A stretch of 64,000 nt of DNA, from contig NZ_VLLB01000001.1 in NCBI RefSeq assembly GCF_007830455.1, positions 310,001 to 374,000 on the forward strand, written 5' to 3'. The notes below the pieces were generated by a model that saw only the letters and a program-made list of their open reading frames with translations, did not search any database and was not told where the DNA came from. Of this stretch, positions 51,319-59,639 are shown one piece after another; the first letter of the stretch is position 1, and each line of letters starts with the position of its first letter. The position numbers and the translations under genes are program-made. Source of the stretch: Pseudoduganella lurida (GTDB lineage: Bacteria; Pseudomonadota; Gammaproteobacteria; Burkholderiales; Burkholderiaceae_D).

Positions 51319-53250
51319 TCATGCCATGGCTACCCCGTCACCGATGCCGGGAGACGGTGCCGGTTCGGCGTCTGCTTCGATGGGTGTACGCAGCACGGCC
51401 GGCAACCAATCCACGCCCGCGAAGACTTGTTCCGCCAGTTGCGCGGCCACCTCCTTCGACGCACTCTCCAGCGGCACCGCCGCCCTCGCCGACACCACCT
51501 CGCCGACCAGTTGCACGATGCGCGGCTTCGTCAGTTGAACAAAGTATCCGGCTGCCGTTGGCTGCCACCACTGACGCATGTCGAGCTTCACCGCCAGCGC
51601 CAGCTCTTCAAAAGCAGCATGTGGTGCTTCGGTGCCCAGCACCGTATCGACCGACCGCGCCACCGCGAAAGCCAATAGCGTCAGCAGCGTTTCCGGCGTC
51701 TGCGCCATGCACCACGCCAGCGGTACCCCCGGTGGCACCGCCAGTGCGGCCAAACGCTCCTCGACGTCGGCCAACGCCCGCGCCGCAGGGCTGTCCGCCG
51801 CCTCCGGGCAAGCGTGGAATGGCAGCAGGCGGATGCCCGCCCCGTGCGACGGACCACCCGTCACGTCGCGCCACAATGCCTGCACGGCCAGGGCCAGCGC
51901 GGCATGGGGCTGCCGTACCACTTCGGCTGCCAGGGCGAGCGTCCGATGGGTCGTCAGCAGGCGGATTAGCTTTTCCGGATGCAGTGGGCGAGGCGCGCGT
52001 TTCGGCGCTTCCGCACCGGGCAGTTTCGACTTGTCCTCGGGCCGGATCAGGTGGCGATAAATCGTCGGCCGGCCCTCGTGGTCGAGGGTGACCAGCGCAC
52101 CGGACAGGCTGGCGATCTGCGGCTCGGGAACCACCAGTGCGCGCTCGATGCCCTGGCGCTGCGTGTACAGGCGTTGCAGGCGGCGATCGCGCGCCGCGCG
52201 CTGTGTCTCGTTCAGGCCATCCGCCGATTGCGCCCGCAGTGCCGCCGTCTCGTTGTCGATCGCCGCCAGCTGCGCCTTCTGCTGCAAGTCCGGTTCCAGC
52301 TGGAGCAAGGGCGCCCTGGCATAATAGGACACGAATGCAGCATCGACACGCAGCACCACGCTGACCCACGCGTGACCTTCCCGCCGCACCCGCTGGGCGA
52401 TGCGCTCCAGTCGCGCCACGGCCAGATCGGCCAGCAGCGCCGTGTCGCCGAGATAGCCGTCGCCCTTCTCGCTGAACAGGTCGCGCCGGATCACCGCTCC
52501 GGCCTGTTCCAGCGCCGCGACACCGACGAAGCGTGCCACCCGGTCCGTGCGGACATTGATGTCGCCGCTGGTGAGCAGCTGTCGCAGCTGATTCGGCGAA
52601 CGCCCGTAGTCCGGCAAGGCCTCCCAGGCGCGCCGCTGCGCCTCCTGATCGTCGCTCACGGCCAGTGCCGTCATCTGTTCATGGGTGGCGTGCCCGTTGC
52701 GGTACAGGTCCAGCAGCGATGGCGCCACCTTCGCCAGCCGTAGCCAGCGGCGCACCGCCTGGACATCCGTCCCGAAGGCCAGCGCCAGCTCGTGCGCATC
52801 GCGCCCCGCGCCCGCCAGCGCCAGCATCGCGTCGAACAGGTCAGCCGGATGCATCGGCTCGCGTCCCATGTTCTCGGCCAGGCTGATGGCAACCGCCTCG
52901 TCCCGCGACACGATCAGCACGGGCACTTCGTAATCGGGCGGCAGGGCCCCTTCGGCGATGAGTTCCCCCAGCGCCAGCATGCGCCGTTCACCGGCGACGA
53001 TCTCGATCAATCCCGTGACGCCGCCCGCGCCCACCTGCCAGTAGCCGATCAGGTTCTGCAACAGCCCCTGCGAGCGGATCAGCGCTTTCAGTTCATGGAT
53101 CGGCGCGCCCTTGCGCCGCACGTTGTAGGCACTGCGCACCAGCTGGGCGTGCAGCACGCAGGCCAGCGTGGCATGACGCAGGGCCACGGCATGGGGTGCC
53201 TGCGCCGTCGAGGCGGCAGGGTGGATCGGGGTATTCAACACAGCAGACAT
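51319..53250 (-). CDS. Large plasmid/ICE-type ParB-family protein
   Basis: A 643-aa protein. The N-terminal ParB/Srx nuclease-like fold (about 25-130) includes SAYNVRRKGAPIHELKALIR and IVAGERRMLALGELI, and the arginine-rich patch equivalent ISLAENMGREPMHPADLF. A helix-turn-helix domain follows (about 140-170; LALAFGTDVQAVRRWLRLAK). The remaining 450 residues are a long helical extension without a recognised domain. ParB proteins of this size occur on plasmids and integrative elements, not as chromosomal ParB. No parA is beside it (traL is a different branch), so a role in regulation or stabilisation rather than classical partition is possible. Confidence 0.82.
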   Translation of the reverse strand: MSAVLNTPIHPAASTAQAPHAVALRHATLACVLHAQLVRSAYNVRRKGAPIHELKALIRSQGLLQNLIGYWQVGAGGVTGLIEIVAGERRMLALGELIAEGALPPDYEVPVLIVSRDEAVAISLAENMGREPMHPADLFDAMLALAGAGRDAHELALAFGTDVQAVRRWLRLAKVAPSLLDLYRNGHATHEQMTALAVSDDQEAQRRAWEALPDYGRSPNQLRQLLTSGDINVRTDRVARFVGVAALEQAGAVIRRDLFSEKGDGYLGDTALLADLAVARLERIAQRVRREGHAWVSVVLRVDAAFVSYYARAPLLQLEPDLQQKAQLAAIDNETAALRAQSADGLNETQRAARDRRLQRLYTQRQGIERALVVPEPQIASLSGALVTLDHEGRPTIYRHLIRPEDKSKLPGAEAPKRAPRPLHPEKLIRLLTTHRTLALAAEVVRQPHAALALAVQALWRDVTGGPSHGAGIRLLPFHACPEAADSPAARALADVEERLAALAVPPGVPLAWCMAQTPETLLTLLAFAVARSVDTVLGTEAPHAAFEELALAVKLDMRQWWQPTAAGYFVQLTKPRIVQLVGEVVSARAAVPLESASKEVAAQLAEQVFAGVDWLPAVLRTPIEADAEPAPSPGIGDGVAMA

Positions 53251-53328
53251 GATGACCTCCTTGTGAAGCAACACGCCGGCATGGCGATGCTGCGACGGCG
53301 CTGCCGGCAAACGCCGCCGCAGCGTCCT

Positions 53329-53748
53329 TCAGTCGATGGCGCGCAGGATCTCGCGCTGCTCCGGGTGATCCAGCAGGTACGCGCGCAGCTGGTGGAACGC
53401 CCGCGCGCAGTCCGCCCCGTCACGCTCGAACGACAGGTGGCTGTACGCCATCGCGCAGGCAACGATGCCCGCCGCATCGGCCGACAGGCTGCCCCGATAG
53501 CCGTTGCCCGCCACCTCCAGCAGGTACGCATGCGCACTGCGCGGCGCCATGTAGAACCCGCCGTTGGACAGCTCGTAATAGTCCCAGTAGCCGCCGTCGT
53601 AGGCGCGGCACATCTCGCCCATGACGTGATAAACGCGCTGTTCGACCACGATCCCCAGCACGCCGAAGCGTTGCGGCAGGCACTTCATGCGCTGGAACAC
53701 GCCCACCCGTTGCGCCGTCACCCCTTGCACTCCCATCGTCGTTTCCAT
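53329..53748 (-). CDS. KlcA/ArdB-family antirestriction protein
   Basis: Protects incoming mobile DNA from type I restriction systems. The product is 139 aa when started at 53748 (GGAGG seven bases upstream); an ATG at 53760 is less likely. Family features are LPQRFGVLGIVVEQRVYHVM, YDGGYWDYYELSNGGFYMAP, DAAGIVACAMAYSHLSFE and RAYLLDHPEQREILRAID. It lies 78 bases upstream of parB in the same direction. It is a marker of plasmid or ICE origin. Confidence 0.88.
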   Translation of the reverse strand: METTMGVQGVTAQRVGVFQRMKCLPQRFGVLGIVVEQRVYHVMGEMCRAYDGGYWDYYELSNGGFYMAPRSAHAYLLEVAGNGYRGSLSADAAGIVACAMAYSHLSFERDGADCARAFHQLRAYLLDHPEQREILRAID

Positions 53749-53886
53749 CACCACCTCCATTACGTGCGTTTGAGAAAGAGAGGTCGCAAAGTCATCCTCT
53801 CATTTGATCTCTCTCGCTCTCGCCCTCAGGGCGAGCGGGGAGTGGGTGGTGTGTCGGCAGTGAGGCGTGAAGGGCCACTTGCTGTC

Positions 53887-53964
53887 TGCCCATCGCGCGG
53901 TTTATCCCCCCACAAGCCCCCCTCACCCTATCCGGGGGGCTTGTGGGGGGATTTGCGCGATGGG
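53887..53964. repeat. 78-base nested inverted repeat, extremely GC-rich
   Basis: The inner arms CCCCCCACAAGCCCCCC (53905-53921) and their exact complement (53933-53949) are 17 bp around an 11-base spacer. The outer arms GCCCATCGCGC (53887-53897) and GCGCGATGGGC (53954-53964) pair perfectly too. No U-run follows. It lies upstream of the klcA-parB unit, where it could be a recombination, replication or regulatory structure. Confidence 0.85.
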
Positions 53965-54006
53965 CCCCGTGGCCCGCGCTGACGTTTTGAATGGGGTTGC
54001 GCAGGG

Positions 54007-54094
54007 CAGGAAGGCGGCCGGCTTCATAGCGCAAGCGGCGGCTCAAGGGCCATGCCAGCGCCGTTGGCTGGCATGGCCCTTGAAAGCCTTCCTG
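54007..54094. repeat. Second nested inverted repeat of the accessory region
   Basis: TCAAGGGCCATGCCAGC (54043-54059) and its exact complement (54067-54083) form a 17-bp stem with a seven-base loop. The flanks CAGGAAGGC (54007-54015) and GCCTTCCTG (54086-54094) pair outside it. It lies 42 bases right of the first structure, with a different sequence but the same two-tier design. Confidence 0.8.
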
Positions 54095-54633
54095 TCCTCA
54101 CTTCAGGTCGTGCGGGGTGGACGTGCCTCGCTGGTCGCCGCCGCGCAGCGGCACTTCGGGTCCCGTCGGGGTGACACCACCATGAGCGGTGCGCGCAGCG
54201 CTGCGCGATCCGTCCAGGCCTGCGTGGTGGCGCGGCAGCATGCTGCGTCACCATGTCGTTGCGATAGGAGGACTGCAGGCGGGCGCAGCCCGGTCCCGCA
54301 GGGACGGAGCGCAGCGAACCCGGAAGGAGTCCGGCCCGCAGGGCATCGCCCGGATCCGCTTTGCACCTACGTGCGCCGATGCCTATCAGGATCGAAGTCA
54401 TCAGGCAGCCCCCACCCTGCATCCAGTTATGTCGCCTAGCGGATAACCCGACCAATGCTCTCGAGGGAACATCCGCTGTCACGGTCATGCCGGGCGACAC
54501 CCGTGCGGTCAGCCCACATACAGGACTGCACAGAGGGGACACGCCAACCAGCGCGTGGTCGCACCAGCCATGCCAGCGGTGGCGCATCCGTTGGACAGGC
54601 CACTCCCCCACGCCTGCGTAAATATCGATAGAA
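54095..54633. other. Gap with no recognised gene
   Basis: A roughly 540-base stretch to the right of the inverted repeats. Open frames on both strands lack coding character and match no family I know. It may hold the right end of the accessory element. Confidence 0.4.
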
Positions 54634-55794
54634 TTGACCGATCAAAAAAGGCAGAATCCCTTGGTCAATCACTTGAAGCTGGTCGGCGTATCAGTGTTCG
54701 TTGCTATCGTGGCCGTGGTCGCGGTCATTGGTTTCCACATCCTCCCCCTCCCGGAACGCATCCCGGGGACCCGACACTTGGCAAGAGTCGACCTGGCCAA
54801 CGTGCGCTCCGTGGCGGTCAGCCCGCATGGCAACGTCGTGGTGGCAGCGACGGATGATGACATAGCCATCTACGACAGGGTCGCTGATCGCATCGTGATG
54901 CGCCTTGGCCTGCCAGGCGCATTGCGCGTCTCAATGCATGCGCGGCCGCTTGAATTTTCGCCGGATGGGCGGCTGCTGGCGGCATGCTTTGCACAAGATC
55001 GAGGACGTGATGTCGTGCGGGTGTGGGACACCCGCCATTGGACGATCGTGAAGTATCTCGAGGATGCCGGTCAAGGGCACGGGTGCCGCTCGATCGCATT
55101 CTCCAGCGACAGTGCGACCCTTGTTCGGGTTTTCGACAGGCCGATCGCCAACGAAGGCCCGTCGATCGTCTACTACGCAACCGACGACTGGTCCGAAATC
55201 CGCTGCGGCAATACCGCCCCCTTTTATCCATACGATGTGCGCAGCGGATCCTCACCTCGCGAAGTGTGGATGGTCGGCGAGGTCGTGAATCCCCAGGCAT
55301 GGAATCTGCCCGGAGAACCACCCACCTTCGGCAGGCCAGCGATGCATAACACTTCGGTCCTCGTTGGTCTGAACAGGAACAGCTGTCACATACGCACAAG
55401 CATCCCGTTGCCCATCGATGTGAGCCCGACTTCGTCATTGGCCATCTCGCCTGACGCGCGCTATGCGGATATCCATGGGCGTGCCGGGGTCGTGCGCGTC
55501 GACTTGCGCAGCCGTGAAATCCATCAGGAACAACTGGCGCTGGCACTCGACCGCCCCTCCTCGCTTGTCCATCTCGATCAGGGCACCCGCATTCTGGAAG
55601 CTGTTTATAGCGACCATGCCGGCTACATCAGCGTGCGCGCTGCTGTCTCCGGACAGGCGCAATTCACCCAGCACACATCAGCCATCGCAGGTGGCATCTC
55701 GTTCGACGCGAAAACGTTGGTCCTTGGATTTGAGAATCATGTTGATCTCTATGCCGTCGATCAAGCAGGAGGATTGCAACGACGACCGAACTAG
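54634..55794 (+). CDS. Membrane-anchored beta-propeller-like protein
   Basis: A 386-aa product from a TTG at 54634 (weak ribosome-binding site; the start is uncertain by a few codons). One N-terminal transmembrane helix (LVGVSVFVAIVAVVAVIGF, about 16-34) would leave the rest outside the cytoplasm. The body has WD40/YVTN-like repeats: VRSVAVSPHGNVVVAATDDD, ARPLEFSPDGRLLAACFAQD, CRSIAFSSDSATLV and SLAISPDARYADIH. Probably a periplasmic interaction protein. Function is unknown and no partner is evident nearby. Confidence 0.6.
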   Translation: MTDQKRQNPLVNHLKLVGVSVFVAIVAVVAVIGFHILPLPERIPGTRHLARVDLANVRSVAVSPHGNVVVAATDDDIAIYDRVADRIVMRLGLPGALRVSMHARPLEFSPDGRLLAACFAQDRGRDVVRVWDTRHWTIVKYLEDAGQGHGCRSIAFSSDSATLVRVFDRPIANEGPSIVYYATDDWSEIRCGNTAPFYPYDVRSGSSPREVWMVGEVVNPQAWNLPGEPPTFGRPAMHNTSVLVGLNRNSCHIRTSIPLPIDVSPTSSLAISPDARYADIHGRAGVVRVDLRSREIHQEQLALALDRPSSLVHLDQGTRILEAVYSDHAGYISVRAAVSGQAQFTQHTSAIAGGISFDAKTLVLGFENHVDLYAVDQAGGLQRRPN

Positions 55795-56208
55795 CACGCA
55801 CGGCCCTGCGGAGACCTGCGATGGACAACGCCAAGGGAACGGTATCGATTGCTGGATGTCAGTTTGCCGCCGTGCGACGGGCAGCGCGTCGGTCGCTCGC
55901 CAGTCCGCGAGAACGTTATCCAGCGGGCGCTTCCAGCGCCCACTGCACGCCAATGCGCTCGACGACCGTTCCGAACACCTCGGCCAGCAGCGTCGTGCTC
56001 AACGGCAGGAGCACGCTGCGGGGAAGCGCCAGCGCCAGCATGATCCTTTCCACCAGCGCGCGACTTGACACCCTCCGGCGTCCGCGAAAAGCCGTCAAAG
56101 GTGGGCGGGCCGGGACGGTGGCCGTTGGACAGAGACCGGAAACGGTGTGGTTGCGGACAACCTGGCGAACATCGGTCGATTGACCGCCCGCCATGCCGGC
56201 CAGTGGCC
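55795..56208. other. Gap with a possible decayed coding fragment
   Basis: No complete gene is seen. On the minus strand a short segment ending at 55916 (MLALALPRSVLLPLSTTLLA, then EVFGTVVERIGVQW) has coding-like composition and one hydrophobic stretch, perhaps the relic of a larger gene. Otherwise nothing is supported. Confidence 0.35.
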
Positions 56209-57888
56209 CTACTGCGTCAGTTTGCTTACCATGTCGGCGAGATCGTGCAGCTTGAACGGCTTCGGCAGGATCTGCAGGTCCGGTGCAGAGGCCGGCCGTT
56301 CCAGGGCGTTTTCGGCGTAACCCGTTGCGGCGAGGGTGGCGACGCCAGGATACCGACGCCGTACCGTGTCGATCAATTGCAGGCCATTCATCCCTCCCGG
56401 CATGATGACGTCTGAAAACACCAGGTCGACGGTGGTTGCTTCGAGCACGACCAGCGCTGCTTCGCCGCTCTCCGCCTCGACCGTTTCGTACCCGAGCGAA
56501 GACAGGAACGCCGCCGCCATTTCCCGCACGTCCGCGTTGTCGTCAACGACCAGCACGCGCTTGGCGGCGACGTCCTCCGCCCGCCCGTCGCGCACCGCTT
56601 GTGCGCCATCCTGTTCGTTCGGGCCGCCTTGCGCCTGGTCCGCCACCGGAAAGATCATGCGCACCTGCGTTCCCTTGCCCAGTTCACTGTCCAGCTCCAG
56701 CCGCCCATGCGATTGTTCAACAAAACCATGCACCATGGCCAGACCCAGTCCGGTACCGGGGCCCTTGGTGGTGAAGAACGGCTCGGTGGCACGCGCCATC
56801 ACATCGCGCGACATGCCTTGGCCGGTGTCTGAGACACACACGACAACGTACTGATCGCCCAGCAGGCGGTGCGCGCCGATTTTCTCCTTGTCGCGCAGCA
56901 CCGACGTGCCGATGGTGATTGTGCCGCCCGTCGGCATGGCATCCCGCGCGTTGAGCAAGGCATTGAGCACGGCCACCTCGAACTGATGCGGGTCGAGACT
57001 GCATTCCGGCAGCCCGGGGCGCAAGTCGAGCCGCAGCTCGACCTGTTCGCCGAGCGTGCTGGCCAGAATCTCGCTGAATGCCATGATCTGGTTGTTCAGG
57101 TTGACCAGCCGCGGCTCGAGACGTTGCTTGCGCGCGAACGCCAGCAACTGCTGCGTGAGCTTGGTCGCCTTTTGCAGCGCGGCCTGGCTTTTCGCCAGCA
57201 TCTTGCCCGTCAGGTCGGGATTGGCAAGGCTCCTGAGGGCGATTTCCTGGTTGCCGATGGCCACCTGCAGCAAGTTATTGAAGTCGTGCGCGAGGCCGGC
57301 CGTCAGCTGGCCGATGGCCTCCATCTTCTGCGCCTGCGTAAGCGTGATCTCGTTGACGCGGCGGGTGGTGATATCGAGCTGCGACGCAAAAAAATAGAGC
57401 AGCGCCCCATCCTTGTCGAACACTGGACCGATGAACAGGCCATTCCAGAACGAGCTGCCGTCCTTCCTGTAGTTGAGGAGATCGACCGCCACCGCCTTGT
57501 GCTGTGCCAGTGCCGTGCGCACTTCCTCCACCGTTGCCCGGTCCGTATCGCGGCCCTGCAAGAAACGGCAATTGCGCCCCAAGACCTCGTCCGGGCTATA
57601 CCCAGTCAGGTCGAGAAAGGCGCCATTCGTGAAGACAATCGGGTTGTCTGGCTGGCGTGGGTCGGTGACGACCATCGGCATGCGCGTCATCTCGACGGCT
57701 GCGAAGAAAATATTGTCCTGGGCCGCGAAGCCGGACTGGGAAATAGAACTTGCCTTCCAGTGTTCGACGCCCGGATTGCCCATCGGATTGTAGGCGCTGC
57801 CTTCGAGTTCACTGCCAGCCTTGACACCGACACTGCCATTCGCCAGCACGATCTCGTCGTCGTCGTCGCGAGGAAAAGCGCTCACCAT
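56209..57888 (-). CDS. LOV-domain hybrid histidine kinase (blue-light type)
   Basis: A 559-aa cytoplasmic signalling protein. The LOV/PAS domain (about 55-175) has the flavin-adduct motif GRNCRFLQG with Cys107, followed by NYRKDGSSFWNGLFIGPVFD, so it should bind FMN and respond to blue light. The kinase part has HisKA motif GLAHDFNNLLQ (His201), N box LLNARDAM, G1 DTGQGM and G2 GPGTGLGLAMVHGFV. The C-terminal receiver (about 444-559) has DD449-450, the phosphoacceptor Asp493 in FSDVIMPGG, and Lys in LPKPFK. Kinase and receiver in one chain suggest internal phosphotransfer. No output partner is adjacent. Confidence 0.92.
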   Translation of the reverse strand: MVSAFPRDDDDEIVLANGSVGVKAGSELEGSAYNPMGNPGVEHWKASSISQSGFAAQDNIFFAAVEMTRMPMVVTDPRQPDNPIVFTNGAFLDLTGYSPDEVLGRNCRFLQGRDTDRATVEEVRTALAQHKAVAVDLLNYRKDGSSFWNGLFIGPVFDKDGALLYFFASQLDITTRRVNEITLTQAQKMEAIGQLTAGLAHDFNNLLQVAIGNQEIALRSLANPDLTGKMLAKSQAALQKATKLTQQLLAFARKQRLEPRLVNLNNQIMAFSEILASTLGEQVELRLDLRPGLPECSLDPHQFEVAVLNALLNARDAMPTGGTITIGTSVLRDKEKIGAHRLLGDQYVVVCVSDTGQGMSRDVMARATEPFFTTKGPGTGLGLAMVHGFVEQSHGRLELDSELGKGTQVRMIFPVADQAQGGPNEQDGAQAVRDGRAEDVAAKRVLVVDDNADVREMAAAFLSSLGYETVEAESGEAALVVLEATTVDLVFSDVIMPGGMNGLQLIDTVRRRYPGVATLAATGYAENALERPASAPDLQILPKPFKLHDLADMVSKLTQ

Positions 57889-58426
57889 ACAAAATCCGCC
57901 AAAAATTCGAATGTAACAGATGCGCTTGTCAGCCGTCGCCCCGCAGGCCGATCACGCACCTTCTGTTCAGCGTGTACCTGCCCGTGTTTGGCGAACTGGA
58001 CGCGGAAAGCCGCGATTTCCACTGACCGCTACAGGCCACCCCGGATTCAACGCCTGACGGTCATAGGTCGTGCGCAATGGCAGCGGTTTGCCGGTGGCCA
58101 AGGAGGAGCGGTATCGGCAATGCGGCCCCTGGCATTGCCATCGATCGGTCCCGGCAGCGCTGGCCATTTCGTCCGGCCTGGTCGGCAGCGCGGTGGCATA
58201 TCGTTTCGATACCAGCGCCTGCCGGGGCAATCCGGTAGCGACGGGCCGCGCAGCCACCCCGGACTACGCGCGGGCAGCGTCCGCCAACGCGGTTGCATTG
58301 GGAGCCAGTCCGCCTCGCACCACGCTTGACGCTCCTCAACAACTGTAAAAAATGGTGCCGCAGCCACGCCAGGCATCGATACCCTAGTGCAGAGACGCTT
58401 CGCCTTCCGCCACGAGAACGAACCGG
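57889..58426. other. Gap, with a possible histidine-kinase tail relic
   Basis: No full gene is seen. A short plus-strand frame ending at 58024 reads LLFSVYLPVFGELDAES, which resembles the extreme C-terminus of a histidine kinase ATPase domain. It may be the last trace of a lost gene, or chance. Nothing else is supported. Confidence 0.35.
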
Positions 58427-58861
58427 ATGTATCCCGTACACCCCCAATTGCGCGTTGTACTGTCACACCACGAACTGACAACTTCACAGTTGATGCGCGT
58501 CGTGGCCTATCTGGCAGCCGTACGCCGCCCGGCGCTCCTGCGCCGCAATACTGTCCTGCTGCTGGTTCCTCTGTCGTTGGCAGTACTGTACCGGGGATGG
58601 CACGCCGACGTCGTGCCGCCACTGGTCACCGGCACGCACACACTGGCATACGCCATTGCTGCCTTTGCAGTCGTCGGCTTGGCTATCACGCTGGTCCTGA
58701 GTGTTGCCCTCAATCTGATCATTGACCGACGGCTGGCGCGCAGCGAGCTGCCGATCGACATCAAGTCGTGTCTGCGTAGCCACGCTATCTGGCTTGAAGC
58801 GCGTGTATACCGGGATCTCTGGGACAGCCTGTTGGCCCGCGTGTCCCAACGTACGCAGTAG
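58427..58861 (+). CDS. Small membrane protein
   Basis: A 144-aa product with two hydrophobic helices (VLLLVPLSLAVLYRGW, about 43-58; TLAYAIAAFAVVGLAITLVL, about 72-91). The soluble N-terminus (MRVVAYLAAVRRPALLRRN) and the C-terminal helix (LRSHAIWLEARVYRDLWDSL) are both basic. The start at 58427 has only a weak ribosome-binding site; an ATG at 58493 (MRVVAY) is an alternative. No family recognised. Confidence 0.5.
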   Translation: MYPVHPQLRVVLSHHELTTSQLMRVVAYLAAVRRPALLRRNTVLLLVPLSLAVLYRGWHADVVPPLVTGTHTLAYAIAAFAVVGLAITLVLSVALNLIIDRRLARSELPIDIKSCLRSHAIWLEARVYRDLWDSLLARVSQRTQ

Positions 58862-59014
58862 CCAGGTACTTCCGGGGACGGCCTCGCGGTCGTGATCATC
58901 TTGCGGTTCAGATACGAGGTGCTGGACATCGGCTGGTACCATCAATGCTTGCCCAAGGCCAGCCGCCCGTCAGGCCCAGTCGGTCCTGACAGCGACACAC
59001 GGCCTTCGGTACCA

Positions 59015-59314
59015 TCATGGACTTGAGCGCGATGCCTGCGCGGTACGTCGCCACGCCGCGGTATTGGTTGGCATCCACGCCATGGCACCGTCATCCCTGT
59101 CACCACCCATGGCGATCCAGGCATGCCCAAGGGCGTCGACAGCGACCGCTCCCGGCTCCCACCGCTCCGGGTTGCGCAAGCGGTCCATCCAGCAGATTCC
59201 CGCCACGCCAACCACGACGATCCCGCCACGCGCTTCGAACCCATGCTCGCGTCGCCATGCGGTGGCGGTGATGATCGACGGGTGCAGCATGGAGACCAAG
59301 GGGCGAAGGATCAT
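59015..59314 (-). CDS. Small hypothetical protein
   Basis: A 99-aa frame starting two bases after the stop of the preceding small frame (TAACGATG), with coding-like codon use (high GC at third positions). The sequence MILRPLVSMLHPSIITATAW, GGIVVVGVAGICWMDRL and GHAWIAMGGDRDDGAMAWMP is protein-like and matches no family I know. Either a real small gene or part of a decayed longer one. The remaining bases to 58862 show nothing. Confidence 0.4.
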   Translation of the reverse strand: MILRPLVSMLHPSIITATAWRREHGFEARGGIVVVGVAGICWMDRLRNPERWEPGAVAVDALGHAWIAMGGDRDDGAMAWMPTNTAAWRRTAQASRSSP

Positions 59315-59316
59315 CG

Positions 59317-59544
59317 TTACACCGGCATGAATGTGATCAGGTTGATATCGGTCTGCAGGAAGGCCTCGGGCAGCGCAAGCGTCAGTGTCAAAGAGCGGTG
59401 GCAGCGTTCCCAGTGTAGTTCGATGTACGGCGACGTCAACAGATTGCGGCTGTGCCACCGCCTGTCCGGCACGCCGAATGGCATCCTCGAACGCGCGCCC
59501 TGTTCGTCCGATGCCGCCCCCGGGTGTTGCCAGTGTCCGCACAA
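59317..59544 (-). CDS. Small hypothetical protein
   Basis: A 75-aa frame lying immediately before the 99-aa frame and possibly coupled to it. Its second half (YIELHWERCHRSLTLTLALP, then EAFLQTDINLITFMPV) is protein-like; the first half is Arg-rich and less so, and the true start may be further in. No family recognised. Confidence 0.3.
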   Translation of the reverse strand: MCGHWQHPGAASDEQGARSRMPFGVPDRRWHSRNLLTSPYIELHWERCHRSLTLTLALPEAFLQTDINLITFMPV

Positions 59545-59639
59545 TCGGCGTTAGCGCGGAACGCATCGCGCCAGGCAGGGGTCATCCCAGCCACCCCACG
59601 CGCCCTCTGGATGGTCGTTCCACGCGAGAGGGTGCCCGC

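Noticed and set aside
54024..54611. 195-aa minus-strand frame in the hairpin region
   Set aside because: It runs through the inverted repeats and has no family features or ribosome-binding site.
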